Below are positions 9,801 to 17,472 of a stretch of 64,000 nucleotides of DNA, piece after piece. The notes beneath the pieces were generated by a model that saw only the letters and a program-made list of their open reading frames with translations, searched no databases and was not told the DNA's origin. The DNA lies in contig NZ_BAABJH010000001.1 in the NCBI RefSeq assembly GCF_039543205.1, positions 992,001 through 1,056,000 on the forward strand, in the 5' to 3' direction. The DNA is from Flaviramulus_B aquimarinus (GTDB lineage: Bacteria; Bacteroidota; Bacteroidia; Flavobacteriales; Flavobacteriaceae). Numbering within the stretch: the first letter of the stretch is position 1; every line of letters begins with the position of its first letter. The position numbers were made by a program, and so were the translations under genes.

Positions 9801-12800
9801 ACGGCCTATATAACAATGGGGTCGGCAGCTGTTAACTTAGCAGTTACAGTATCTGTAGAAAAAGATAAAAACATCATAAAAACAGAAATCATTACCTTAA
9901 ACTCAAACAAGAAAACAATTAGCATTCCAGTTACGCAAAACGATTTAGGTGGACTGGTAATCCATTATAGTTTTGCTGCGTTTAATAGTTTTCAATCAGG
10001 TTCTCAGGTAATTAGTGTACCCTACCCTAAAACCAATTTAGAAATAGAAACGGTAACCTTTAGAGATAAATTACAACCAGGAACCGATGAAACTTGGCAA
10101 TTTAAAATTAAAGGAGCTTACGGTGAAAAAGTAAGTGCCGAATTATTAGCAGGCATGTATGATGCTTCTTTAGACCAATTCAAAACACATCACTGGAATT
10201 TTAACCCAATACAAAACCCAACGTATTCCGCATTTAGCCATAACAAAGCAAATTCAAGTTTTGGAACACGTAATTTTAGAGTTTATAATACTAGATTACG
10301 AGTTAATTACCCACAACAATATTACGATCAGTTAAATTGGTTTGGGTTTCATTTTGGATATAGTAATATATATTTTTCAAAATCTTTTAGTAGCAGAGCT
10401 GATGGTGTCCAAATTGTTTCTGATGAAATGGAAGATGAAGAATCTATTCCTTTTATGAAATCAAGTGATAGCTCTAATCTCGAAGAAGTTATTATAACAG
10501 GCGCTGCCGTAGAAATGGATGATAAATCTAAAACTGAAATAAAGGAGGACATTTCAAATTTCGATAACATCCAAATCCGCAAAAACCTGCAAGAAACCGC
10601 ATTTTTCTTTCCACAGTTAAAAACTGATGAAGCGGGAAATATTAGTTTCAGCTTTACAACACCAGAAGCTTTAACCCAATGGAAGCTCCAATTATTAGCA
10701 CATACCAAAACTTTAGAAAACGCCACCAAAACCTTAACAACAGTAACTCAAAAAGAATTGATGGTCATACCAAATGTACCACGTTTTTTACGCGAAGGCG
10801 ACAACATAACCATAAGTACTAAAATTGCAAATTTAACTGACAAAGCATTATCAGGAGAAGCTGTTTTATTATTGACAGATGCTATTTCTGGAAAAGATAT
10901 CAATAGTAATCTTCACAATTCTCAAAACAATAAAACCTTTAGTGTTGATGCTAAAGGAAACACCCAAGTGTCATGGTATTTATCAATTCCAGATAACGTG
11001 CAGGCCGTGCAGTATAAAATCATTGCTAAAGCTAAAAATTATAGCGATGGCGAACAAAATGCACTACCTGTTTTAACAAACCGCATGTTGGTTACTGAAA
11101 CCCTACCGATGTGGATTCGTTCTAACCAAACCAAAACATTCACTTTAGATAAGTTGAAAAGCAATATATCAACAACACTTAAAAATCATAAACTGACTTT
11201 GGAAATGACTTCCAATCCAGCGTGGTATGCTGTGCAAGCATTACCTTATTTAATAGAATATCCTTATGAATGTAATGAGCAAACATTTTCGCGCTATTAT
11301 GGAAATGCTTTGGCGAGCCATATTACCAACTCTAATTCTAGAATTCAAGAGGTATTCAATCAATGGAGAAATACAGACGCCTTACTTTCTAACTTAGAAA
11401 AAAACCAAGACCTTAAATCTATCTTAATTCAAGAAACACCATGGGTACGTGATGCGCAAAGCGAAACGGAACAGAAAAAACGCATTGCCTTATTATTCAA
11501 TTTAAATAAAATGAATAATGAATTGCATTCGGCAATATACAAGCTTAAATCTAACCAAATGCATTCTGGAGCCTGGGCTTGGTTTAATGGTGGACAAGAA
11601 AACAGGTACATCACACAACATATTATTACTGGTTTTGGACACCTTAAACAACTTAATGTCATTCAGAGCGATAGCGAAGAATCTATGATTCAAAAAGCTA
11701 TCAAATACCTCGATATGCAATTTGTAAAAGAATATAACGATATTAGAAAATATGATGCTAAAGTAGATTTAAACAAAGATCATTTAAGCTATACGCAATT
11801 ACATTATTTATACATGCGTAGTTTTTATCCAAACATTAAAAAGTCAAAAGAAGTTGAGACTATTATAACATACTATCAATCGCAAATTCAGAAATATTGG
11901 TTAAATCGCTCATTATATTCAAAAGGATTAATAGCTTTAGTCTCCCATAGAAATGATGATGCTAAAACAGCTTCCGCAATCTTAAAATCTTTAAAAGAAA
12001 CAAGTATTACCTCAAAAGAATTGGGCATGTATTGGAAAGCAAATACCAATTCATGGTATTGGTATCAAGCACCAATTGAAACCCAAGCCCTTTTAATTGA
12101 GGCATTTTCTGAAATTGAGAATGATGTAGAAACCATAGACAATTTAAAAATATGGTTACTTAAAAACAAGCAAACAAACCGCTGGAAAACCACCAAAGCT
12201 ACAACCGAAGCTGTATACGCTTTATTGCTTCAAGGTAGTGATTGGTTAAGTGTAACCGATATGGTTGATGTGATTATAGGTGATCAACAACTTGATTCTA
12301 CAAAACTAAAAGATGTAAAAGTTGAAGCTGGAACTGGCTATTACAAAACATCGTGGACTTCATCAGAAATTAAACCAGAAATGGGAGAAATAAAAATTAC
12401 CAAAAAAGGAAATGGTATAGCTTGGGGAAGTTTATACTGGCAGTATTTTGAAGATTTAGATAAAATCACTTCGGCCGAAACACCTCTAAAATTAAAGAAA
12501 AAACTATTCCTTAAAACCAATACAGATACTGGTGAGGAAATTTCAGAAATAACTTCAGAATCAAATTTAAAAGTAGGTGATTTAGTTCGGGTTCGCATAG
12601 AATTACGAAGCGATAGAAACATGGAGTTCATTCATATGAAAGATATGCGTGCTTCAGGTTTAGAACCTATAAATGTAATTTCAAAACACAAATGGCAAGA
12701 TAGCTTAGGGTATTACGAAAGCACTAAAGATGCTAGCACCAACTTCTTTTTTGATTATTTACCTAAAGGTATCTACGTCTTTGAATATGATTTACGTGTA

Positions 12801-12902
12801 AATAATGCAGGCAATATGAGCAATGGTATTACCACAATACAAAGTATGTATGCCCCAGAATTTAGTAGCCATAGCAAAGGCACTAGAATTAGTATTGAAT
12901 AA
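6846..12902 (+). CDS. Bacterial alpha-2-macroglobulin family protein
   Basis: This 2018-residue protein has a cleavable signal peptide (IILFANFSIAQQ) and no lipobox. An N-terminal helical region of about 400 residues is followed by macroglobulin-type beta domains. The MG2-like domain starts near residue 589 with TDRSIYRPGQTIYFKG. The segment ETAFFFPQLKTDEAGN precedes the complement-like region. The thioester motif C1476-N-E-Q is intact in YPYECNEQTFSRYYGN, and a six-hairpin-like helical domain follows. Bacterial macroglobulins are periplasmic protease traps. Here the thioester suggests covalent trapping. The usual pbpC neighbour of enterobacterial homologues is absent. An EEVIITG sequence at residues 1213-1219 looks like the start of a TonB-receptor plug and lies between macroglobulin domains. 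The family assignment is firm; the biological target is unknown. Confidence 0.88.
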   Translation: MKHRLSILMIILFANFSIAQQPNYESFWEKVNQFETKGLPKSALNIVDAIEKQAIKDKNHPQLIKIMLFKSKFALILEKDAQLNIINDFKKQIALSNFPTKNILESILANLYWQYFNQNRWRFYNRTKTSKKIDVEDFRTWDLQTLFNEIHIHYQNALQNGLMLQQEPLERFSVLLNEHNGSKIYRPTLFDFLNHTALTFYKTNETHITNPAYKFKIDNPKFLSHAETFSTLKIESRDSTSLQLNALKIYKDLIRFHLKDKSPFALADVNIERLKFVKQHATFSNKQTILLDAYKTQSDQLKAHEVSSLYDFEIASIYNQQSQKYQPMPVAVETKNEYRWRAKEAIDICNAVISKFQKSKGAEKCALLKSQIEQQTLQITTEDFLPIKKYARLLVRYKNLDSLKFNIYKLSESQLQKFNKTYRKDEQLAFISNLNAIKQWNSKLRNEQDYQTHSTEILIPKLNNGRYLIVSTLKSDTNTFAFATIQVTNMALVETETPQHKIFQIINRNNGAAITNAKVELSYYKKNSDKISTKNYTTNNLGEIKIEKNNSWYRNVKLKVKHINDVAYFEDLYINQQYKQQQEKISYKGFLFTDRSIYRPGQTIYFKGIAMQTKRGKSEVLPNMKLNVMLRDVNRQEIKIIDFVTNEFGSFQGKFILPNNGLTGNYNLNISCKKVWLDGNANISVEEYKRPKFEAKFIPVAETFKINDSVTVKGKALAYAGSNITDAKVVYRVHRKVQYPRWSFWHRPWINSAPQEITHGETMTNDKGEFEITFKAIPDNSVDKTNSPIFNYEIIADVTDLNGETRSTTTIVYVGYHALIANMSIDGILDKSKKTHAITIDTKNLNGEFVPAKGTIKIYKLQTPNSVLRPRPWSAPDYQDFFEEDFKNLFPHDMYNNAQNPNHWKKGKLAFIASFNTANTTKLNLGKIKKWQSGQYLITLESKDKFGQLVKDEIKTTLYSKNDKTVADKQLFNITTDKSSYNIGDTAYITMGSAAVNLAVTVSVEKDKNIIKTEIITLNSNKKTISIPVTQNDLGGLVIHYSFAAFNSFQSGSQVISVPYPKTNLEIETVTFRDKLQPGTDETWQFKIKGAYGEKVSAELLAGMYDASLDQFKTHHWNFNPIQNPTYSAFSHNKANSSFGTRNFRVYNTRLRVNYPQQYYDQLNWFGFHFGYSNIYFSKSFSSRADGVQIVSDEMEDEESIPFMKSSDSSNLEEVIITGAAVEMDDKSKTEIKEDISNFDNIQIRKNLQETAFFFPQLKTDEAGNISFSFTTPEALTQWKLQLLAHTKTLENATKTLTTVTQKELMVIPNVPRFLREGDNITISTKIANLTDKALSGEAVLLLTDAISGKDINSNLHNSQNNKTFSVDAKGNTQVSWYLSIPDNVQAVQYKIIAKAKNYSDGEQNALPVLTNRMLVTETLPMWIRSNQTKTFTLDKLKSNISTTLKNHKLTLEMTSNPAWYAVQALPYLIEYPYECNEQTFSRYYGNALASHITNSNSRIQEVFNQWRNTDALLSNLEKNQDLKSILIQETPWVRDAQSETEQKKRIALLFNLNKMNNELHSAIYKLKSNQMHSGAWAWFNGGQENRYITQHIITGFGHLKQLNVIQSDSEESMIQKAIKYLDMQFVKEYNDIRKYDAKVDLNKDHLSYTQLHYLYMRSFYPNIKKSKEVETIITYYQSQIQKYWLNRSLYSKGLIALVSHRNDDAKTASAILKSLKETSITSKELGMYWKANTNSWYWYQAPIETQALLIEAFSEIENDVETIDNLKIWLLKNKQTNRWKTTKATTEAVYALLLQGSDWLSVTDMVDVIIGDQQLDSTKLKDVKVEAGTGYYKTSWTSSEIKPEMGEIKITKKGNGIAWGSLYWQYFEDLDKITSAETPLKLKKKLFLKTNTDTGEEISEITSESNLKVGDLVRVRIELRSDRNMEFIHMKDMRASGLEPINVISKHKWQDSLGYYESTKDASTNFFFDYLPKGIYVFEYDLRVNNAGNMSNGITTIQSMYAPEFSSHSKGTRISIE

Positions 12903-12942
12903 AAAAGCAGGTTAGTTAATCCACTGTGTTTCGACAAAGTTT

Positions 12943-12975
12943 TTGTAAGATTTATTTATAATTTACTATCTTTCA
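12943..12975 (+). promoter_or_regulatory. Promoter of the DoxX gene
   Basis: A -33 TTTG (12943-12946) and a -7 box TATCTTTC (12968-12975, one mismatch to TAnnTTTG) are separated by 21 bases, the normal geometry for the Bacteroidota primary sigma factor. The predicted transcript would start about 20 bases before the ATG at 13002. Confidence 0.5.
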
Positions 12976-13001
12976 ATTCACTAACTAATAAATATAGCAT
13001 T

Positions 13002-13373
13002 ATGAATTCAAAAGTTTTTATGATTCTAAGAATACTTCTTGGACTATTCGTTTTAGTTTTCGGACTTAACAAATTTTTACACTTTATTCCTATGGAAGAG
13101 ATGTCTGCTGATGCTGGTGCTTATTTTGGAGCATTGGTAAACACCAAAACATTAACGCTAGTCGCTATTGTTGAAATTGTTGCGGGTCTAGCTTTAATAT
13201 TCAACAAATTTGGAGCCTTATTAGCTTTAATTTTAATGAGTATTTCTGTAAACGCCGTATTATTTCATGCTACACTAGAACCAGGAAGTATTGCCGGAGC
13301 TTTAGTATTACTTGTTTTAAATGTTCTAGTCCTTTATGGTTATAAAGACAAGTATAAAGACTTGCTTAGCTAA
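13002..13373 (+). CDS. DoxX-like small membrane protein
   Basis: A 123-residue protein with four hydrophobic segments: ILRILLGLFVLVFGLNKF at the N-terminus, LTLVAIVEIVAGLALIF, LLALILMSISVNAVLF and ALVLLVLNVLVLYGY. The pattern RxxLGLxFxxxGxNKF followed by a re-entrant four-helix core is typical of DoxX/DUF4870-size proteins. No catalytic residues are apparent. It is monocistronic, with its own promoter and a terminator directly after it. Its function is not known. Confidence 0.75.
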   Translation: MNSKVFMILRILLGLFVLVFGLNKFLHFIPMEEMSADAGAYFGALVNTKTLTLVAIVEIVAGLALIFNKFGALLALILMSISVNAVLFHATLEPGSIAGALVLLVLNVLVLYGYKDKYKDLLS

Positions 13374-13385
13374 TTTATCTTAAAC

Positions 13386-13418
13386 AAAAAGAGGTTTTAA
13401 TAAGCCTCTTTTTTTATT
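13386..13418 (+). terminator. Rho-independent terminator after the DoxX gene
   Basis: Stem AAAAAGAGG pairs with CCTCTTTTT across a short AT loop and is followed by a T run. It lies 13 bases after the stop codon. Confidence 0.8.
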
Positions 13419-13422
13419 TTCT

Positions 13423-13430
13423 TAACTTTG
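13423..13430 (+). promoter_or_regulatory. -7 box (TAACTTTG) of the 13454 lipoprotein gene
   Basis: TAACTTTG matches TAnnTTTG exactly and begins immediately after the upstream terminator's T run. The expected transcript start is about 13437, which supports the ATG at 13454 as the start. Confidence 0.5.
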
Positions 13431-13453
13431 CATTGTTCTAACTTTAAAGAGAC

Positions 13454-13969
13454 ATGTATTACTGTTGCCCCAGAAGTGGTAATTACATAAAAAAGCTTTT
13501 CTTACTAACGTTTGTTTTTAGTATGGCTTCTTGTGCTTCAAAAAAACCCACAGTTAATAAAGACATTATTTTAAGTGAAAACCCCAAACTTCTATTTTTA
13601 AATTACACTATTACAAAAATAGCATCAGGAACAAAAAACATCAATTTTCATAGCAAAACAATTGCAGAGGGAAAACTCAAAAACTCTAACAATAAATATA
13701 CAAAAACACCTTCTGTGGGGGACTTAAAATGTACCCAACTAAGTAATCGTTTATCAGAGCTTAGTACCATCTACATTAAAAACCCTTTAAATAAGGTTAT
13801 TGAAATTCTTAATGATTCTCTTAGTTTCGAAAAACGAAAAATTGAACAAAACAGAGCAAACCTTTCTTTGAAACTACAATTACACCCCGACACAAAGTTT
13901 ATAGAAATTAGCGAAATCGTTGATAGTTTAAATACGGTAAAACAACTCATAAAAACCAAACTAGAATAA
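13454..13969 (+). CDS. Putative lipoprotein of unknown function
   Basis: A 171-residue protein that I do not recognise. The N-terminus MYYCCPRSGNYIKK precedes a hydrophobic stretch LFLLTFVFSMASC whose last residues form a lipobox (MASC), so lipidation at about Cys27 is likely. The remainder is Lys/Asn-rich and predicted helical, ending in a Leu-rich segment (LQLHPDTKFIEISEIVDSL). Only one base separates it from the M64 peptidase gene, so the two are almost certainly co-transcribed and may act together at the envelope. Confidence 0.6.
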   Translation: MYYCCPRSGNYIKKLFLLTFVFSMASCASKKPTVNKDIILSENPKLLFLNYTITKIASGTKNINFHSKTIAEGKLKNSNNKYTKTPSVGDLKCTQLSNRLSELSTIYIKNPLNKVIEILNDSLSFEKRKIEQNRANLSLKLQLHPDTKFIEISEIVDSLNTVKQLIKTKLE

Positions 13970-13970
13970 T

Positions 13971-15389
13971 ATGAGGCACATTACACTTTTTGCAATTCTT
14001 TTTGCCAGTACCATTTTAAGCGCTCAAGTTTTTCCAGTTGAAACCATTAAAAACTCTGGAGAAAACGACAAGCGGATTAATCTGGTCATTCTTAGTGAAG
14101 GCTATCTATCTTCAGAATTAGATCAGTTTATGGTTGATGCAAATAGTTTTGTAGATAAAATGTTGCTACTATCACCTTTTACAGCATATGAAAATTATTT
14201 TAATATATACGCTATAAAAATACCGTCTAATGAAAGTGGTGCAGACCATCCTGCCACTGCTACTGATGTTGATGAATCTGGATTAACTCCTGACTTTGTA
14301 GACACTTATTTTAATGCGACTTATGACTCTTATGGAGCTCACAGAAGGTTGTTTTATGAAGTTGATGGTAATTACGCCAACAACACCGAATTAAAAATTA
14401 ATGCTGTATTAGCTTCTAATTTTCCCGAATACGACCAAGCTATTATCATTGTGAATTCTAGCGATTATGGTGGTAGCGGCGGAGAATTCCCAATGGCTTA
14501 CAATGGCTATTGGGGAGCAGATGTGACCATACATGAAATGGGGCATTCACTATTTGATTTATACGACGAATACTATCCAGGGGATACTTTTGCTGCCGAG
14601 GGTATTAATATGACTCAAGAATCTAACCCAAATGCAGTAAAATGGAAAAATTGGGTAGGAACAAACGATATTGATATCTACCAACATTTCGATTTTAGTG
14701 GTAACCCAAAAGACTGGTATAAGCCCAGACACCAAGAATGTTTAATGGAAGTATTGGGCAAACCTTTTTGTGCGGTATGTCAAGAAGGTATTATAGAAAA
14801 AATACATGATTTATTGTCGCCTATCGATTCTTATACACCAAATACCAATACCGTTAACAGTCCTACATTTCCTTTAAATTTTGAACTTAATTTAATTAAG
14901 CCCATACCGAATACTTTAGAAAGCGAATGGACACTCAATGCCGCTAATTTAGCCAATAATGTAGATGGTGTATCACTTTTAGAAACCGATTTGGTTGAAG
15001 GCACCAACACCTTAACCACGGTGGTGAATGATGCAACTGCATTACTTAAAGTGGACAACCATAATAGTTTTCATATATATACTGTTACGTGGACAATAAA
15101 TTACTCAACCTTAGGTATTGAAGATATTGAAAGTGCTGTTAACAATTTCAATATTTCATTATACCCAAACCCTGCAAACACGTCTGTAAATTTAAAGTTT
15201 GAAAGCAACAACAACCAAAACCTAAAAGTTGATATTGTTAGTCTTGACGGTAAAAAAGTAAAAACACTATCTATTTCTAATTACGAAAACCAAAATATTG
15301 ATATTAGTCATTTAAGCCCAGGGATTTACATTACAAATTTCTATACCAGCAATACATTAATTGCTAGTAAAAAACTGGTAAAAAACTAA
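13971..15389 (+). CDS. M64-family metallopeptidase with T9SS sorting domain
   Basis: A 472-residue secreted protein with signal peptide ILFASTILSAQ. The peptidase domain opens with NLVILSEGYLSSELDQF, typical of the IgA-peptidase M64 family. It carries the zinc motif H188-E189-x2-H192 in HEMGHSLFDLYDEY, where the downstream Asp or Glu supplies the third ligand. A Cys-rich segment, ECLMEVLGKPFCAVCQ, follows the catalytic core. After a beta domain the C-terminus (LYPNPANTSVNLKF to KKLVKN) is a type A T9SS sorting signal, so PorU and PorV from this window are its expected processors. Substrates are unknown. Its stop lies one base from the stop of the convergent DUF4136 gene. Confidence 0.85.
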   Translation: MRHITLFAILFASTILSAQVFPVETIKNSGENDKRINLVILSEGYLSSELDQFMVDANSFVDKMLLLSPFTAYENYFNIYAIKIPSNESGADHPATATDVDESGLTPDFVDTYFNATYDSYGAHRRLFYEVDGNYANNTELKINAVLASNFPEYDQAIIIVNSSDYGGSGGEFPMAYNGYWGADVTIHEMGHSLFDLYDEYYPGDTFAAEGINMTQESNPNAVKWKNWVGTNDIDIYQHFDFSGNPKDWYKPRHQECLMEVLGKPFCAVCQEGIIEKIHDLLSPIDSYTPNTNTVNSPTFPLNFELNLIKPIPNTLESEWTLNAANLANNVDGVSLLETDLVEGTNTLTTVVNDATALLKVDNHNSFHIYTVTWTINYSTLGIEDIESAVNNFNISLYPNPANTSVNLKFESNNNQNLKVDIVSLDGKKVKTLSISNYENQNIDISHLSPGIYITNFYTSNTLIASKKLVKN

Positions 15390-15390
15390 G

Positions 15391-15912
15391 CTAATTTGCT
15401 GGCGGGTATGCCATTAGTACTTTTTCTACTATTGCAATTAAGCGCTCCTCTCGCTCTCCTGGTATTGCATTCGGGTTATAATTTGATTCACAAATAGCTT
15501 GCCAAAAGAGTTGTTTTTTGTTTTCATCTACAAAGTCTATGGTAATTTGACGGTTTATCTTAGATTGACCAATCGGTATGCCTATGGAAATACCACCACC
15601 AACGTTTCCTCCACCACCGCCTACGCCAACACCAACTGTCTGGCGTTGTGCTTCTTGATATTGCCTTGTTTTAATATCAATAAAAAAGTCTGGAGTATTA
15701 GACAGACTAAAACCTTTTGTTGTCATTTTAGCATCCAAAGCGTCTAAAAGTCTTTTTGTATCCAATTCGCTCAAACCTGTTTCCATATCATCGTAATAGT
15801 TATAGGTTTTGTATTGCTGGAAATTAGTTTGTTTATCGAAGTCGTAATTTACTCTGATTGGCGCGCAAGATACAATGAGCACTGCTAAGATGGCTATTTT
15901 TAAAAATCGCAT
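15391..15912 (-). CDS. DUF4136 lipoprotein
   Basis: A 173-residue lipoprotein: MRFLKIAILAVLIVSC ends in a lipobox (VSC). The body follows the DUF4136 pattern, with YDFDKQTNFQQYKTYNY near the start, a Gly-rich loop (GVGVGGGGGNVGGG) in the middle and LFWQAICESNYNPNAIPGE near the end. Members are outer-membrane-associated lipoproteins of unknown role. A hairpin with 8-bp arms lies about 20 bases upstream of its start codon. Confidence 0.78.
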   Translation of the reverse strand: MRFLKIAILAVLIVSCAPIRVNYDFDKQTNFQQYKTYNYYDDMETGLSELDTKRLLDALDAKMTTKGFSLSNTPDFFIDIKTRQYQEAQRQTVGVGVGGGGGNVGGGISIGIPIGQSKINRQITIDFVDENKKQLFWQAICESNYNPNAIPGEREERLIAIVEKVLMAYPPAN

Positions 15913-15931
15913 GATTTAATTTTTTAATGGT

Positions 15932-15951
15932 ATTCTGATTGTCATCAGAAT
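15932..15951. repeat. Perfect 8-bp hairpin upstream of the DUF4136 gene
   Basis: ATTCTGAT, a four-base loop TGTC, then ATCAGAAT. It sits in the leader or promoter of the minus-strand lipoprotein gene and could be an operator or an mRNA-stabilising stem. Confidence 0.55.
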
Positions 15952-16052
15952 GAATCAACTAATCAATTTAAAAAATTGAAGTTTCACTAAATTAAACAAA
16001 AATTATTCCAATGTTAGTTTTAGTTCGTTATAAAATCACAAATTGGGAATTT

Positions 16053-16088
16053 CTTGACTTTGTCAGAAAAATTATCTAATTTCGTTTA
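16053..16088 (+). promoter_or_regulatory. Promoter element shared with the GH16 gene
   Basis: CTTGACTTTGTCAGAAAAA is followed by TAATTTCGT, giving TTG-N20-TAATTTCG. The same arrangement, with 28 of 36 bases identical, lies upstream of the GH16 gene at 38607-38642. Promoter geometry is right for Bacteroidota. The expected transcript start falls almost at the ATG at 16096, which suggests the original start codon was further downstream. Confidence 0.55.
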
Positions 16089-16095
16089 ACAATCG

Positions 16096-16688
16096 ATGAA
16101 GGTTATTCAAACGAGACTTTATCTTGACATTGTGTGTCATACTGAAAAACTGAATGGAATTAATAATCGTTTTTTTTTTATCATAATAGTTTTGGGTGTC
16201 GGAATTCCAATTGTAATTTCATATTTGATTTACAAGTGGATCAAGAAAAAAGGATTTGACAAAATATTAAGAATATTTGCTCTAACACCAATTTTAATCG
16301 TTGGATATTTTGTGTATGGAGCAATTTATCCTTCATCTAACTTTTATAAAACGGATTTTAACGAAGTTACGAATATGGAATTTCCAAATAGCGGAATAAT
16401 AAAATATAAAACCGCCTCTTATCCTGACCATTTCGGAGATTATACCTCTTCATTTTTAGCTGTGTTTGAACAAGCGGACATAAAAAAAATCGAAAGTCAA
16501 CTAAAAATAAGTGGATTTAAGGAAAAGTAAAATAAAATACACTCTAACGAACTCGAATATATTGAACAAAAAAAGGCAGAAAAAACTACTCAAAACAATA
16601 CGTAATTCACACAATTGTAGGCAAGTATTATTCCATTGGGTTTTTAGATGATAAGGAGTCAGTAATAATAACAAGAGTGAGTTGGTAA
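16096..16688 (+). pseudogene. Decayed small membrane-protein gene (premature stop and frameshift)
   Basis: The open part (16096-16530) codes for 144 residues with two hydrophobic helices (FFFIIIVLGVGIPIVISYLI and ILRIFALTPILIVGYFVYGA), then a soluble part with YKTDFNEVTNMEFP and YPDHFGDYTSSF. It stops at TAA 16528-16530. Reading on in the same frame gives NKIHSNELEYIEQKK. After an A7 run near 16567-16574 a different frame continues with KKGRKNYSKQYVIH and ends GKYYSIGFLDDKESV..TRVSW at TAA 16686-16688. The best reading is one nonsense mutation plus one frameshift in a gene of about 197 codons. The first 20 residues also look unlike a normal start. Function unknown. Confidence 0.6.
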
Positions 16689-16788
16689 AATTACTAACAC
16701 GCAACATTTCTTATACATAATCATTAAACAAACACAAATTTATCTTTTGCTAACTTAGATAAATAATCAGAAAGATAAAAGAGAAGAA

Positions 16789-17472
16789 ATGATATCACAT
16801 AAATACAAATGTATCTTTATTCATATTCCTAAATGTGCAGGTACAAGTATTGAATCTGCATTAGGTCATCTTGAAAATTATAATGGACGTGGTGGACAAG
16901 ACCATAGAACCATAAGAATGATAGAACAACCCTATTTGATTCCAAAAACATTTTCTTCTAAAGAAAATATTATGGAATTATTACGCAGAAATAAGCAACA
17001 CCATTTTGATAAGACCTATAATTTTAGAAATAAATATAAGGTTACCAAACAACAATATAAATCATATTATAAATTTACTATTGTTCGAAATCCTTGGGCA
17101 AGAGCCTTTTCTTGGTACAATAATGTTATGAGAGATGAGATGCATATGAAAATTCATGGTATTGATAAAGATATCTCCTTTAAAGGTTTTTTATTAAAGT
17201 TTGCAGGAAAAGGAATGATAAGTCCTCAACTATATTGGCTTAAAAACTTTAATGGCAATATTCCATTAGATTTTATTGGGCACTTTGAAAATTTAGACGA
17301 AGATGTGCATAAAGTGTTCAAGGCATTAAACATGGAAGACACTACGCTACCTCACAAAGTAAAAAGCGAACAAAAAGATTTTAGAGATTACTATGATAAA
17401 GAAACTAATAATATCATTTTGAATACCTACAAAGAAGAAATAGACCTATTTGGCTATACATTTGAACGCTAA
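16789..17472 (+). CDS. Sulfotransferase family protein
   Basis: A 227-residue protein of the sulfotransferase 2 type. IFIHIPKCAGTSIESAL near residue 11 is the 5'-phosphosulfate loop for PAPS. FTIVRNPWARAFSWYNN near residue 97 is the 3'-phosphate-binding segment with the usual Arg and Ser. The C-terminal part (FIGHFENLDEDVHKVF) fits the family. It would move a sulfate group from PAPS to a surface glycan or other acceptor; the acceptor is unknown. The ATG follows a purine-rich stretch. Its stop overlaps the convergent obg stop by 4 bases. No other sulfation genes are nearby. Confidence 0.82.
   Translation: MISHKYKCIFIHIPKCAGTSIESALGHLENYNGRGGQDHRTIRMIEQPYLIPKTFSSKENIMELLRRNKQHHFDKTYNFRNKYKVTKQQYKSYYKFTIVRNPWARAFSWYNNVMRDEMHMKIHGIDKDISFKGFLLKFAGKGMISPQLYWLKNFNGNIPLDFIGHFENLDEDVHKVFKALNMEDTTLPHKVKSEQKDFRDYYDKETNNIILNTYKEEIDLFGYTFER

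Noticed and set aside
10349..10729. A 126-codon open frame opposite the macroglobulin gene
   Set aside because: It lies entirely inside a well-supported gene and its translation has no protein-like features; similar opposite-strand frames elsewhere were treated the same way.
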